Of a stretch of 64,000 nt of DNA, positions 7,780 to 15,745 are shown one piece after another; the first letter of the stretch is position 1, and every line of letters begins with the position of its first letter. Made by a program: the position numbers and the translations under genes. This DNA is from Alphaproteobacteria bacterium (GTDB lineage Bacteria; Pseudomonadota; Alphaproteobacteria; Rhizobiales; JAJFHC01). The stretch lies in NCBI GenBank assembly GCA_021775805.1, contig JAJFHD010000119.1, positions 1-64,000 on the forward strand, written 5' to 3'. Under the pieces are notes generated by a model. It made no database searches. It saw only the letters and a program-made list of their open reading frames with translations, and was not told the DNA's origin.

Positions 7780-9030
7780 CTACTTGCCGTAAAGCATGCC
7801 GTCCAGATCGATTGCAGGTTGCCTGTCCGCTATCAGATCGGCACAGATGCGGGCGGCACCACACGCCATTGTCCAGCCCATATGGCCATGACCGGTGTTG
7901 AGCCAGAAATTCTCGAATTCGCCCCGCCCGAAGACCGGCGAGCCTTCCGGTGTCATCGGGCGCAGACCCGCCCAGTACTCTGCCTTTGCATAGTCGCCGG
8001 CTTTCGGAAACAGGGCCTTGGCGACGTCCGTCATGTGGCGGAAGTCGGACGGCTTGTGGGTGGTGCTGTAGCCCACAAATTCAGCCGTGGCGGTCAGCCG
8101 GACGCGGGATCCCATGGGGCAAAAGGCCATAAGGTTGTCCTCGTCGACACCGCCCAAACGTGGCGCGTCGCGGGGATCGTCCATTGGTATCGTCATGGAA
8201 TAGCCCTTTACGGGATAGATCGGCAGATCGATGCCCAGTTGTCTTGCCAGTTGGGGGCTGTAGACCCCCAGTGACAACACAACATGGTCGGCACTCTCCA
8301 GACCTTCCTTCGTCCGCACGCCGGTAACCCGGCGGCCCTCGGTTTCAAAACCGGTGACTTCGGTGGAGAATTTGATTGTAGCGCCACGGGAGCGGCAGAC
8401 GTCGGCCAGACCTTGAGTGAACATTCTGGCGTCCCCCGACGCGTCGGTTTTGGCAAAGAGGGCGCCCGCAATCTGCTCACGGATCGCAGGTGTGAAAACC
8501 GGATCGCATTCGCCTACGGCAGCCGGTGACAGAACGTCGATATCTGCGCCGGCGCTCTGCAGTATTTCCGCTTTGACTTTTCCGGCTTCGAAGGTTTCCG
8601 GAGTGCGGTAAAGATAAAGCAGGCCACCATCCAACCCGTCGTATTTCACGCCGGCCGCCGCAACGACATCTATGAGAAGGGACTGGGAATACCGGCAGAG
8701 CAGGAACTTGCGCATTGTGTTGCGCTTTGCCTTTTCAGCCGTGCAGTTGGTCATGAACTTCCACATCCAGCGCCACAGGGCGGGATCGAGACTGGGCCGG
8801 AAGCGCAGCGCCTGGTCGTTGCGGTAGAGCGACTTCAGCAGAATCTTCGGTGCCGCCGGCGACGACCAGGTATAGGCATGGCCGGGTGCCACCAGCCCGG
8901 CATTGGCGAAGCTTGTGAAAAGCGCTGGTTGCTCGAGCCGCTCGAGCACGGTGACGTCCCAACCGTCCTTGAGCAACTCGTAAGCGGTCGTGATGCCTGC
9001 GACACCGCCGCCAAGAACCAGCGCTTTCAT
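7780..9030 (-). CDS. dadA: D-amino-acid dehydrogenase-like FAD oxidoreductase
   Basis: A 416-residue DAO-family flavoprotein. GGGVAGITTAYELL at 7-20 is the FAD-binding dinucleotide fold; PVKGYSMTIP and the C-terminal GLRPMTPEGSPVFGR and NTGHGHMGWTMACG blocks are typical of the DadA small-subunit-like group. Members oxidise D-amino acids to 2-oxo acids and ammonia through an imine, passing electrons to the respiratory chain. The RidA gene sits immediately upstream on the same strand (15-base gap) and would hydrolyse the reactive imine; the racemase gene follows. The symbol is by similarity of architecture; other DAO-family substrates cannot be excluded. Confidence 0.75.
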   Translation of the reverse strand: MKALVLGGGVAGITTAYELLKDGWDVTVLERLEQPALFTSFANAGLVAPGHAYTWSSPAAPKILLKSLYRNDQALRFRPSLDPALWRWMWKFMTNCTAEKAKRNTMRKFLLCRYSQSLLIDVVAAAGVKYDGLDGGLLYLYRTPETFEAGKVKAEILQSAGADIDVLSPAAVGECDPVFTPAIREQIAGALFAKTDASGDARMFTQGLADVCRSRGATIKFSTEVTGFETEGRRVTGVRTKEGLESADHVVLSLGVYSPQLARQLGIDLPIYPVKGYSMTIPMDDPRDAPRLGGVDEDNLMAFCPMGSRVRLTATAEFVGYSTTHKPSDFRHMTDVAKALFPKAGDYAKAEYWAGLRPMTPEGSPVFGRGEFENFWLNTGHGHMGWTMACGAARICADLIADRQPAIDLDGMLYGK

Positions 9031-9045
9031 GAGGCAAATTCCAGA

Positions 9046-9396
9046 CTACTTGGCAGCCGTCACCATGATTTCCACGGTGAACTGGGGCGAGGCCAGACGG
9101 GCTTCCACGCAAGCGCGGCACGGTGTGTTGCCGGGCGATACCCAGGCATCCCAGACACCATTCATTTCGGCAAAATCATCCATGCTTGTGATCCAGATGG
9201 TGGCGGTCAGAATTTTGGATTTGTCGGTACCGGCCTGTTCAAGGAGCTCATCGATACGGTTGAGAATGTCCTGGGTCTGGGCGGCCACAGACTCTCCGGC
9301 AGCGCGCTGGGCGACCTGGCCGGCAGTGTAGACCGTGTCGCCGTGAATGGCGACTTGGCTCATGCGATCGCCGACGTCAATGCGTTGAATGCTCAT
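9046..9396 (-). CDS. RidA/YjgF family enamine/imine deaminase
   Basis: A 116-residue protein with the YjgF/RidA pattern: VYTAGQVAQ near the N-terminus, QTQDILNRIDELLEQAG helix, ILTATIWITSMDDFAEMN, and the C-terminal signature CRACVEARLASP with the conserved arginine, then VEIMVTAAK. RidA proteins hydrolyse reactive enamines/imines made by PLP or FAD enzymes. As first gene of the run RidA, DadA-like, racemase, it most likely detoxifies the imine made by the dehydrogenase. The divergent ispG lies on the other side. Confidence 0.88.
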   Translation of the reverse strand: MSIQRIDVGDRMSQVAIHGDTVYTAGQVAQRAAGESVAAQTQDILNRIDELLEQAGTDKSKILTATIWITSMDDFAEMNGVWDAWVSPGNTPCRACVEARLASPQFTVEIMVTAAK

Positions 9397-9542
9397 TGTT
9401 ATGTTCTCCGTGGATGAGGTTGTTGTCTAGAGATTTGTACACGAGCATGACAGCGCCCGAAAGTCGAGAATGTCGATGTCGTTTGCGTGATGAATGAAAC
9501 TTGATGTTGCGCGCTGTGAGATTAGATATACATGCCCGTGGA

Positions 9543-9559
9543 GGGCCGGTCGCCGGCCC
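9543..9559. other. GC-rich stem-loop in the ispG leader
   Basis: GGGCCGG and CCGGCCC, 7-base perfect arms around a TCG loop, lie about 24 bases before the ispG ribosome site. There is no T-run, so it is not an obvious intrinsic terminator. Confidence 0.4.
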
Positions 9560-9582
9560 GAGAGATTTGATTTGGCAGCATG

Positions 9583-9587
9583 AGGAG
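9583..9587 (+). promoter_or_regulatory. Ribosome binding site that sets the ispG start at 9595
   Basis: AGGAG lies 7 bases before ATG 9595. The upstream in-frame ATG at 9580 overlaps this site and has no comparable site of its own, so 9595 is the better start. Confidence 0.65.
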
Positions 9588-9594
9588 ATCGCCT

Positions 9595-10821
9595 ATGCGG
9601 ACGGACCGGCGGGTATCTGTGGGCGTCGATGTGGGCGGCATAAAGGTTGGCGCGGACGCTCCGGTTGTCGTGCAATCGATGACCAACACGGATACAGCGG
9701 ACATCGACGGCACGGTCAAACAGGTGATCGACCTGGCACAAGCCGGCTCGGAGCTGGTGCGGATTACGGTTGACCGCCCGGAGGCGGCCGCCGCAGTCCC
9801 GCATATCCGCAACCGCCTCGATGCGGCAGGGGTGAACGTGCCGCTGGTCGGCGATTTCCACTACATTGGGCACAAACTGCTGACTGATTTCCCGGCCTGT
9901 GCGGAGGCGCTGGCCAAGTACCGCATCAATCCCGGCAATGTGGGGTTCCGGGAGAAACGCGACCGGCAGTTTTCGACCATGATCGAGATTGCCCTGCAGT
10001 ATGAACGGCCAGTGCGCATCGGGGTCAACTGGGGTAGCCTCGATCAGGAACTGCTCACCCGGCTGATGGACGAGAACGCCAGGCTGGAAACCCCGTTACC
10101 GGCCTCGGACGTCATGCACGAAGCCATCGTTCAGTCGGCGCTGCTCAGTGCCGATCGGGCTCAGGAGTTGGGTATGGGCAAGGATCAGATCATTCTGTCG
10201 GCCAAGGTTTCCCAGGTTCAGGACCTGATCGCGGTTTACACCAAGCTTGCCGGGCGCTGTGATCTGGCGTTGCATCTGGGCCTGACGGAAGCCGGAATGG
10301 GGACCAAAGGCATCGTATCGTCGACCGCCGGCATGGCGATCCTGCTGCAGCAGGGTATCGGCGACACGATCAGGGTTTCGCTGACGCCGGAACCCAATGG
10401 CGACCGAACCCGCGAAGTCGTCGTTGCCCAGGAAATCCTCCAATCCATCGGCCTGAGGTCGTTTGCACCGGCCGTGGTCGCCTGTCCGGGGTGTGGCCGG
10501 ACCACCTCGACGGTTTTTCAGGAACTTGCCGAGGACATCCAGAACTACGTGCGCGAGCGCATGCCGGCCTGGCGCGAGACCCATCACGGCTTTGAGGAAT
10601 TGCAGCTTGCGGTCATGGGATGCATCGTCAATGGTCCCGGCGAGAGCAAACATGCCGACATCGGCATCAGTCTGCCCGGCACCGGTGAGACGCCGGCAGC
10701 ACCGGTCTTCATCGATGGTGAGAAAGCCATGACCTTGCGCGGTGCGGACATCTCGGATCAGTTCAAGACCATTGTCGAGGATTATGTCGAGAAGCGGTAT
10801 GGTCCGGGATCCTCTACTTAG
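9595..10821 (+). CDS. ispG: 4-hydroxy-3-methylbut-2-enyl diphosphate synthase (flavodoxin/ferredoxin)
   Basis: A 408-residue enzyme of the MEP isoprenoid pathway that converts methylerythritol cyclodiphosphate to HMBPP. The N-terminal TIM-barrel blocks PVVVQSMTNTDTADI and ELVRITVDRPEAA, the central NPGNVGF and the C-terminal iron-sulphur motifs CPGCGR and MGCIVNGPGE (three 4Fe-4S cysteines and the glutamate) are all present. The start at 9595 is chosen because the preceding ATG overlaps the ribosome site. The end overlaps the convergent LysR gene by 4 bases. With ispA at 16-17 kb, two steps of isoprenoid synthesis lie in the window but not in one operon. Confidence 0.96.
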   Translation: MRTDRRVSVGVDVGGIKVGADAPVVVQSMTNTDTADIDGTVKQVIDLAQAGSELVRITVDRPEAAAAVPHIRNRLDAAGVNVPLVGDFHYIGHKLLTDFPACAEALAKYRINPGNVGFREKRDRQFSTMIEIALQYERPVRIGVNWGSLDQELLTRLMDENARLETPLPASDVMHEAIVQSALLSADRAQELGMGKDQIILSAKVSQVQDLIAVYTKLAGRCDLALHLGLTEAGMGTKGIVSSTAGMAILLQQGIGDTIRVSLTPEPNGDRTREVVVAQEILQSIGLRSFAPAVVACPGCGRTTSTVFQELAEDIQNYVRERMPAWRETHHGFEELQLAVMGCIVNGPGESKHADIGISLPGTGETPAAPVFIDGEKAMTLRGADISDQFKTIVEDYVEKRYGPGSST

Positions 10822-11693
10822 GTCAGACTTGCCTCGGCCATGATCCAGTCGCGAAAGTCCTTCAGGGCAGGGTTGGCAAGCGCACCCTTCTGATAGGCAA
10901 GGTAATAACCGTAGTCAGTGAGTTCGGCTGCCGATACCTGAAACAACTCGCCGGTGGCCAGTTCAGGGGCAACCAGACGGTCGTTCAAGGCGATGCCCTG
11001 GCCATCGATCACCGCCTGAACCCGGACATTGGGATCGGGGATCACCAGGTCGTTGCGCATTGAGCGATTGGGCAGGCCTGCCGCCTTGTGCCAGTCATCC
11101 CAGGCGTTGCTGCCATCACGATCATAGAGGAGCGCCAGGTCGGGCAAGGCCGCCGCAAGGCCCACCGCATCGATGTGTCGGGCGATGGACGGACAAGCGG
11201 TTACGATCGCAGGACACCGAAAAAGCAGTTCGATCTCCATGTCCGTCCAGTTGCCCTTGCCCCACCTTATGGCAAGGTCGATGTTTTCCGCGCGCAGATC
11301 GATCAGATCGACAAGGGGTTGTATCCGCAGGCCCACTCTGGGGTGTGCGGCGATAAAGGTCATGAGTTTGGGCGACAGCCAACGCGAGGCGAAGTAAGTC
11401 GACATGCCGATGGTGATGCGCCCGGCATCTTCCTCACGCAATCCAGCGATGGCCCGGTCAAGGTCGTGGAAGGCTGCCTGGGACGCGGCCCTTAGTTTTG
11501 CGCCCTTTTCCGTTAGCGCAATGCCGCGGTGTCGGCGTTCAAAAACCTTGAAACCCAGATCTCTTTCCAGCCGGTTGACCTGATAGCTGATGGCGCCTTT
11601 GGTAAGGTTCAATTCGTCTGCCGCCGCCGTAAAACTCAAATGACGGGCGATGGCATCGAACAAACGCAGACTGTCGTAGGATCGAAAACGCAT
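10818..11693 (-). CDS. LysR-family regulator, GcvA-like
   Basis: A 291-residue LTTR. The winged helix occupies residues 1-62, with the recognition region LSFTAAADELNLTKGAISYQ. The effector domain begins at ITIGMSTYFASRWLSP and contains IDLAIRWGKGNW, the form typical of GcvA-like LTTRs (DLAIR-x-G). It is divergently transcribed from the MttB-family gene with a 136-base AT-richer gap, the usual place for an LTTR operator, so it probably controls the methyltransferase and GcvT-like genes in response to a methylated amine or glycine. No exact operator is claimed. Confidence 0.85.
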   Translation of the reverse strand: MRFRSYDSLRLFDAIARHLSFTAAADELNLTKGAISYQVNRLERDLGFKVFERRHRGIALTEKGAKLRAASQAAFHDLDRAIAGLREEDAGRITIGMSTYFASRWLSPKLMTFIAAHPRVGLRIQPLVDLIDLRAENIDLAIRWGKGNWTDMEIELLFRCPAIVTACPSIARHIDAVGLAAALPDLALLYDRDGSNAWDDWHKAAGLPNRSMRNDLVIPDPNVRVQAVIDGQGIALNDRLVAPELATGELFQVSAAELTDYGYYLAYQKGALANPALKDFRDWIMAEASLT

Positions 11694-11829
11694 CCCTTGC
11701 GTTTAAATTATTTGAACTCATTGTGCAAACAAACTGGTTTGCGATGCACTCCAGCTTGTAGTTTTCTGCAGCCCGTTGAGTGTTTGCACGGCGAATTGTG
11801 GACAGAATTTCTGATACTGGAGATCGACC

Positions 11830-13401
11830 ATGCCCGAAGCAGATGTCATGCTCGGGACCGACCATGGGTCGGTGCCTCAGGGGCGGCGTGGCGGGCGGGC
11901 TGCCCGCGTGGCACGCCGCGCAGATCAGGACCGTCCTCGTTCTCCCGGTGTCCTGACCCGAAAAATTCCGCTCTACAATCTCCTCGATGAAGGAGCGTTG
12001 GAAGAACTGGAAGCCCAGGCCGACTGGATCCTGAAGGAGATCGGTGTAGAGTTTCGCGGCGACGACGAAGCGCTGGCACTGTTCAAGGGGGCGGGCGCGT
12101 CCGTGGATGGTGTCCGGGTCCGTTTCGACCGGGGACTTGCGCGGTCTTTGTGTTCAACGGCGCCGAAACAGTTTCAGATGCATGCCCGCAATCCCGCCCA
12201 TACCATTACGGTTGGGGGAGATTCGGTCGTGTTCACGCCTGCCTATGGTCCGCCATTCGTCTCCGATCTGGATCGTGGCAGACGCTATGCCACGCTCGAG
12301 GATTTCCAGAATTTCGTAAAACTTGCCTACCTCTCGCCGTGGTTGCATCACTCTGGGGGCACCGTGTGCGAACCGGTCGACATTCCGGTGAACAAGCGTC
12401 ACCTGGACATGGTCTATGCGCATCTGCGCTATTCCACAAAACCGTTCATGGGAGCGGTCACGGCGCCGGAACGCGCCGAAGACTCCATCGACATGGCGCG
12501 GATTGTCTTTGGCGAAGCGTATCTGGAAGACCACTGCGTGATCCAGGGCAACATCAACGTCAATTCGCCATTGGTGTTCGACGACATCATGACAGGTGCC
12601 TTGAAGGCCTACGCGCGTGCCAACCAGGGCATTGTCCTGTCGCCCTTTATTCTGGGTGGTGCGATGGGGCCGGTGACACAGCCCGCCCTGATCGCCCAGG
12701 CGCATGCCGAAGCGATGGTCGGCATCGCCCTGGGGCAACTGGTGCGGCCAGGGTCGCCCGTGGTCTACGGCAATTTTCTGACGACCATGAACCTCAAGAC
12801 CGGCGCACCGACATTCGGCACGCCGGAGGCGAACCTGTCCGCATTCGCCATCGGTCAGCTATGCCGCCGCCTTGGCCTGCCCCTGCGCTGCGGCGGTCAC
12901 CTGACGGCGTCGAAAGTGTCTGACGGTCAGGCGATGCAGGAGTCCGCTGACAGCATGACGGCAGGCCTCATGGCTGGCGCCAATTATGTGCTGCATGCGG
13001 CCGGCTGGCTGGAGGGCGGGCTGACGATGGGATACGAGAAATTCGTCATGGATCTCGACCATTGCGGCATGATGCATGCAACGCTTGGCGGGCTGACGAT
13101 CGACGAGAACACGTTGGGCGGCCAGGCATACCGTGAAGCCGGCCCGGGCGAAAACTTCTTCGGTGTCGCCCACACCATGACGAATTTCGAAACCGCCAAC
13201 TACATGTCCGATCTCGCCGACACCCAGTCCTTCGAGCAGTGGACCGAGAACGGTTGCATGACTCATGAGCAGAGGGCCAACCGCCGCTGGAAAGACATGC
13301 TGGCCGCCTACGAATTGCCCGCCATGGATCCGGCCGTCGATGAGGCCCTGCTCGACTTCATGGCGGTCAAGAAAAACAACCGGGAAGATCAATGGTACTG
13401 A
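11830..13401 (+). CDS. MttB-family (trimethylamine methyltransferase superfamily) protein without pyrrolysine
   Basis: A 523-residue protein. After an Arg-rich N-terminus (RRGGRAARVARR) comes IPLYNLLDEGALEELEAQAD, then YGPPFVSDLDRGRR, GAMGPVTQPALIAQAHAE, VVYGNFLTTMNLKTGAPTFG and EGGLTMGYEKFVMDLD, the order found in MttB/MtgB proteins. The frame has no internal TAG, unlike trimethylamine methyltransferases with pyrrolysine, so this is the non-Pyl type, some of which demethylate glycine betaine or other quaternary amines. A GGAG site lies 7 bases before ATG 11830. No corrinoid protein gene is adjacent. It heads an operon with the GcvT-like gene (54-base gap), suggesting that methyl or methylene transfer ends on tetrahydrofolate. 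Confidence 0.85.
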   Translation: MPEADVMLGTDHGSVPQGRRGGRAARVARRADQDRPRSPGVLTRKIPLYNLLDEGALEELEAQADWILKEIGVEFRGDDEALALFKGAGASVDGVRVRFDRGLARSLCSTAPKQFQMHARNPAHTITVGGDSVVFTPAYGPPFVSDLDRGRRYATLEDFQNFVKLAYLSPWLHHSGGTVCEPVDIPVNKRHLDMVYAHLRYSTKPFMGAVTAPERAEDSIDMARIVFGEAYLEDHCVIQGNINVNSPLVFDDIMTGALKAYARANQGIVLSPFILGGAMGPVTQPALIAQAHAEAMVGIALGQLVRPGSPVVYGNFLTTMNLKTGAPTFGTPEANLSAFAIGQLCRRLGLPLRCGGHLTASKVSDGQAMQESADSMTAGLMAGANYVLHAAGWLEGGLTMGYEKFVMDLDHCGMMHATLGGLTIDENTLGGQAYREAGPGENFFGVAHTMTNFETANYMSDLADTQSFEQWTENGCMTHEQRANRRWKDMLAAYELPAMDPAVDEALLDFMAVKKNNREDQWY

Positions 13402-13455
13402 CCCCGCGCTCAGAAATCCGAACACCCATCACTCAATCTCGAAAGGACTAGCAAC

Positions 13456-14175
13456 ATGACAGATTCACCGCGTACCTCGGCACTGGCCTCACGCCATAAA
13501 GTTCTCGGTTCAGGCCTCGAGGACTGGAACGGCATGGGAACGGCCTGGAGCTACGATAGCGATCCCAACGACGAACACGATGCGGTGCGCGAAGCGGCCG
13601 GCCTGTTCGACATGTCGCCGCTGAAGAAGGTCTACCTGCGTGGACCGGATGCGGCGCAGGTGGCCGATCACGTCATCAGCCGGGATCTGAGCAAGGTGGC
13701 GCCAGGCGCATCGGCTTACGGGTCTGTCCTTACCGAACGCGGCACTGTTGGCGACGATGCCATTGTCGCCAATAATGGCGGCGACGAATGGCTGCTGTGC
13801 CACGGGTCTGGTGAGAGCATGGAACGGATTGGGGAATCGGCCGAAGGGCGGAATGTGGATATCGAATTTGACGACGACCTGCACAACATCTCTTTGCAGG
13901 GCCCCGCCGCCCTGGCGCTGCTCGACCAGCATGCCTCTGCCGATCTGGGGGCGTTGAAATATTTCCAGCATCAGCAGACCGAATTGTTCGGTCACGCCTG
14001 CCGGGTTTCCCGCACCGGTTACTCCGGCGAACGCGGGTATGAAATTCTGGCTGACGGGGCCGTCATTGGCGACTTGTGGGACAATGTGCTGGGCCATGGC
14101 AAAGACGCCGGTGTGCTGCCGTGTTCGTTCACGGCACTGGACAAGGTAAGGGTTGAGGCCGGTCTGCTGTTCTAG
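13456..14175 (+). CDS. GcvT-like aminomethyltransferase, N-terminal part, ended by an in-frame TAG
   Basis: A 239-residue frame with AAAGGA upstream of ATG 13456. It shows the folate-binding aminomethyltransferase pattern: HDAVREAAGLFDMSPLKKVY, LRGPDAAQVADHVISRD, NISLQGPAALALL, SRTGYSGERGYEI and finally ALDKVRVEAGLLF followed by TAG 14173-14175. In GcvT, YgfZ and DMGDH-type proteins the frame normally continues straight through this point into the C-terminal beta-barrel. That sequence is present in the same frame after the TAG. The N-terminal piece contains most of the folate-binding domain but lacks the C-terminal barrel. The intact gene would be 367 residues, close to the family norm. Confidence 0.8.
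   Translation: MTDSPRTSALASRHKVLGSGLEDWNGMGTAWSYDSDPNDEHDAVREAAGLFDMSPLKKVYLRGPDAAQVADHVISRDLSKVAPGASAYGSVLTERGTVGDDAIVANNGGDEWLLCHGSGESMERIGESAEGRNVDIEFDDDLHNISLQGPAALALLDQHASADLGALKYFQHQQTELFGHACRVSRTGYSGERGYEILADGAVIGDLWDNVLGHGKDAGVLPCSFTALDKVRVEAGLLF
14173..14175 (+). other. In-frame amber codon inside the GcvT-like gene
   Basis: Codon 240 of the frame beginning at 13456 is TAG, flanked by TTC and GGC, and the conserved protein continues in the same frame as GYDMTDEHSPWEVGLGF. TAG also ends ordinary genes here (ispG, tyrC, the CGNR regulator, ChaC), so a nonsense change or sequencing error is the simplest explanation. Confidence 0.9.
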
Positions 14176-14184
14176 GGCTACGAC

Positions 14185-14559
14185 ATGACCGACGAGCACA
14201 GCCCCTGGGAGGTCGGGCTCGGTTTCACGATCAATTCCAAGAAGGACAACTACCGTGGCAAGGACGCGGCATTGGCGGCCAGAGGCCACGAACGCTTCGT
14301 TCTGGCGGGCATCGCCGCCGATCACGACGACATGCTGGCAGGTGGCGAAAGACTGCTGTTGAACAGTGAAGAGGTCGGCGTGGTCAACAGCCCGGCATGG
14401 TCCCACCGGCTGAACAAGTCACTGGCGCTGGTTCACCTGCAGGCCAAGGCGACGGCACCGGGAACCCGGCTGGATGTGTCGGGCGACGACTTTGCCGGTA
14501 CGGCGACGGTTGAAATTCTGCCGTTCTTCGATCCGGGTAAGGTGAGGACCCATTCCTAG
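14185..14559 (+). CDS. GcvT-like aminomethyltransferase, C-terminal part
   Basis: A 124-residue frame in the same register as the N-terminal part. It holds the GcvT C-terminal region: MTDEHSPWEVGLGFTI, NYRGKDAALAARG, VGVVNSPAWSHRLNKSLALV and a short C-terminal strand region. If translated separately, the ATG at 14185 would be used, with AGGG from the TAG-GGC region a few bases upstream, so reinitiation after the amber codon is conceivable. Alone it lacks the folate-binding core. It ends with TAG, again showing TAG as a working stop. It is followed by a strong hairpin and then the convergent tupA. Confidence 0.75.
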   Translation: MTDEHSPWEVGLGFTINSKKDNYRGKDAALAARGHERFVLAGIAADHDDMLAGGERLLLNSEEVGVVNSPAWSHRLNKSLALVHLQAKATAPGTRLDVSGDDFAGTATVEILPFFDPGKVRTHS

Positions 14560-14579
14560 TTCACAGTTGGACACCGTTT

Positions 14580-14623
14580 CCCGTGCGCAATGCGGCACGC
14601 CAGTGCCGCATTGCAGACACGGG
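14580..14623. terminator. Strong extended hairpin between convergent genes
   Basis: Arms GCAATGCGGCAC (14587-14598) and GTGCCGCATTGC (14603-14614) form a perfect 12-base stem with a GCCA loop, and CCCGTG/CACGGG add an outer 6-base stem. It sits after the GcvT-like end and before the convergent tupA end. There is no T-run, so termination would be atypical or the structure protects 3' ends. Confidence 0.45.
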
Positions 14624-14765
14624 ATCGTACCAAACGCAGCCGTTGGAACATGGAATGGTCCGGATCGCGCTTGGCTTGTCCGGGAAACGATCTGCGGTTG
14701 CATGATTGGGCTTTTCGTTCTCCGGTCGAGAGCCGGCGTCCACGGACTTCGGCCAGGATCCAATC

Positions 14766-15590
14766 CTAATTGATCACCGCGTTGGCATAAAAAAGCTGTT
14801 CGCCGTTGCGCTTGTAACCCGAAATGGCGGCCTGGCCCTGCGGCGATAACAGCCAGTCGATGAAGGCTTGTCCGTCCTTTTGCTTAACGTGAGGAAACCG
14901 TTCCGGGTTGACCAGTATGACGCCGTAGGGGTTGAACAGGCGTTTGTCGCCAGCCACCAGAATATCGAGCTCGGCCTTGTTGTTGAAACTGAGCCAGGTG
15001 CCCCTGTCCGACATCGTATAGGCGTTTTTTGCCGCTGCCATGTTGAGGGCAGCACCCATGCCCAACCCGGTTTCCAGATACCACCGGTCGTGCTTTTCGG
15101 GCAGGGTTCCGGTTGCCTGCCAGATTTCGCGTTCCTTCTTGTGGGTGCCGGATTTGTCGCCCCGCGATATGAACACCGATTTTGCACCGGCTATCTTGGC
15201 AAACGCCGCCGCGGCGTCCGCTGTATCCTTTATCGCTGCCGGATCCAGCTTTGGACCGATGACGACAAAATCGTTGTACATGACGTCGTGGCGTTCCAGG
15301 CCAAACCCTTTGGCCACGAAGGCCTCCTCGGATTTGCGATGGTGGACAAGCAGAACGTCGGCGTCGCCGTTTTGCGCCAGCTTTATGGCCTGACCGGTTC
15401 CCACTGCAATGATCCGGACCTTGATGCCGGTCTTTGCTTCAAACGCCGGCAGAATGTGGGCAAACAGACCGGAGTTCTCGGTCGACGTGGTCGACGCAAC
15501 GGTAATATAGCGCTCCTGTGCGGCGGCAGGAAACAGAATAGACATCGCCAGCGCCAAGACGGCGGCTGTTTGGCAGAGACGTTGAAACAT
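14766..15590 (-). CDS. tupA: Tungstate-binding periplasmic protein, TupA-like
   Basis: A 274-residue exported protein. Residues 1-24 are a signal peptide ending AAA before QERY. The mature start ITVASTTSTENSGLF carries the TTTS-type oxyanion-binding motif of TupA/WtpA-like proteins; VGTGQAIKLAQNGDADVLLV, RGDKSGTHKKE and YTMSDRGTW are further TupA signatures. It would bind tungstate in the periplasm for an ABC importer. No permease or ATPase gene lies beside it, so the partners must be elsewhere. A ModE-like regulator is divergent from it and an inverted repeat lies 44 bases upstream of its start, suggesting oxyanion-responsive control. Confidence 0.88.
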   Translation of the reverse strand: MFQRLCQTAAVLALAMSILFPAAAQERYITVASTTSTENSGLFAHILPAFEAKTGIKVRIIAVGTGQAIKLAQNGDADVLLVHHRKSEEAFVAKGFGLERHDVMYNDFVVIGPKLDPAAIKDTADAAAAFAKIAGAKSVFISRGDKSGTHKKEREIWQATGTLPEKHDRWYLETGLGMGAALNMAAAKNAYTMSDRGTWLSFNNKAELDILVAGDKRLFNPYGVILVNPERFPHVKQKDGQAFIDWLLSPQGQAAISGYKRNGEQLFYANAVIN

Positions 15591-15633
15591 GAAAATCCTC
15601 TAAGGCTGCCGGGTGGGGCAGGTCTGTCCGCGT

Positions 15634-15657
15634 CGTTATGTCGATCCAAGCATAACG
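15634..15657. promoter_or_regulatory. Inverted repeat CGTTATG-N10-CATAACG, candidate ModE-type operator
   Basis: Perfect 7-base arms lie between divergent tupA and the ModE-like gene. ModE-family sites are inverted repeats with CG..TAT half-sites, and this is the only such repeat seen in the gap. It is placed to control tupA and possibly the regulator itself. Confidence 0.55.
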
Positions 15658-15745
15658 GTATGAACAGACGTACGTGAAGCAATGGGACACTGTCAATCCG
15701 CATCGTGAAATCAGCCGCATTGCGTTCACGCCTGACACGGGGATA

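Noticed and set aside
13510..14406. A 298-residue minus-strand ORF that spans the amber codon of the GcvT-like gene
   Set aside because: It is the antisense of a conserved plus-strand gene and shows no family pattern.
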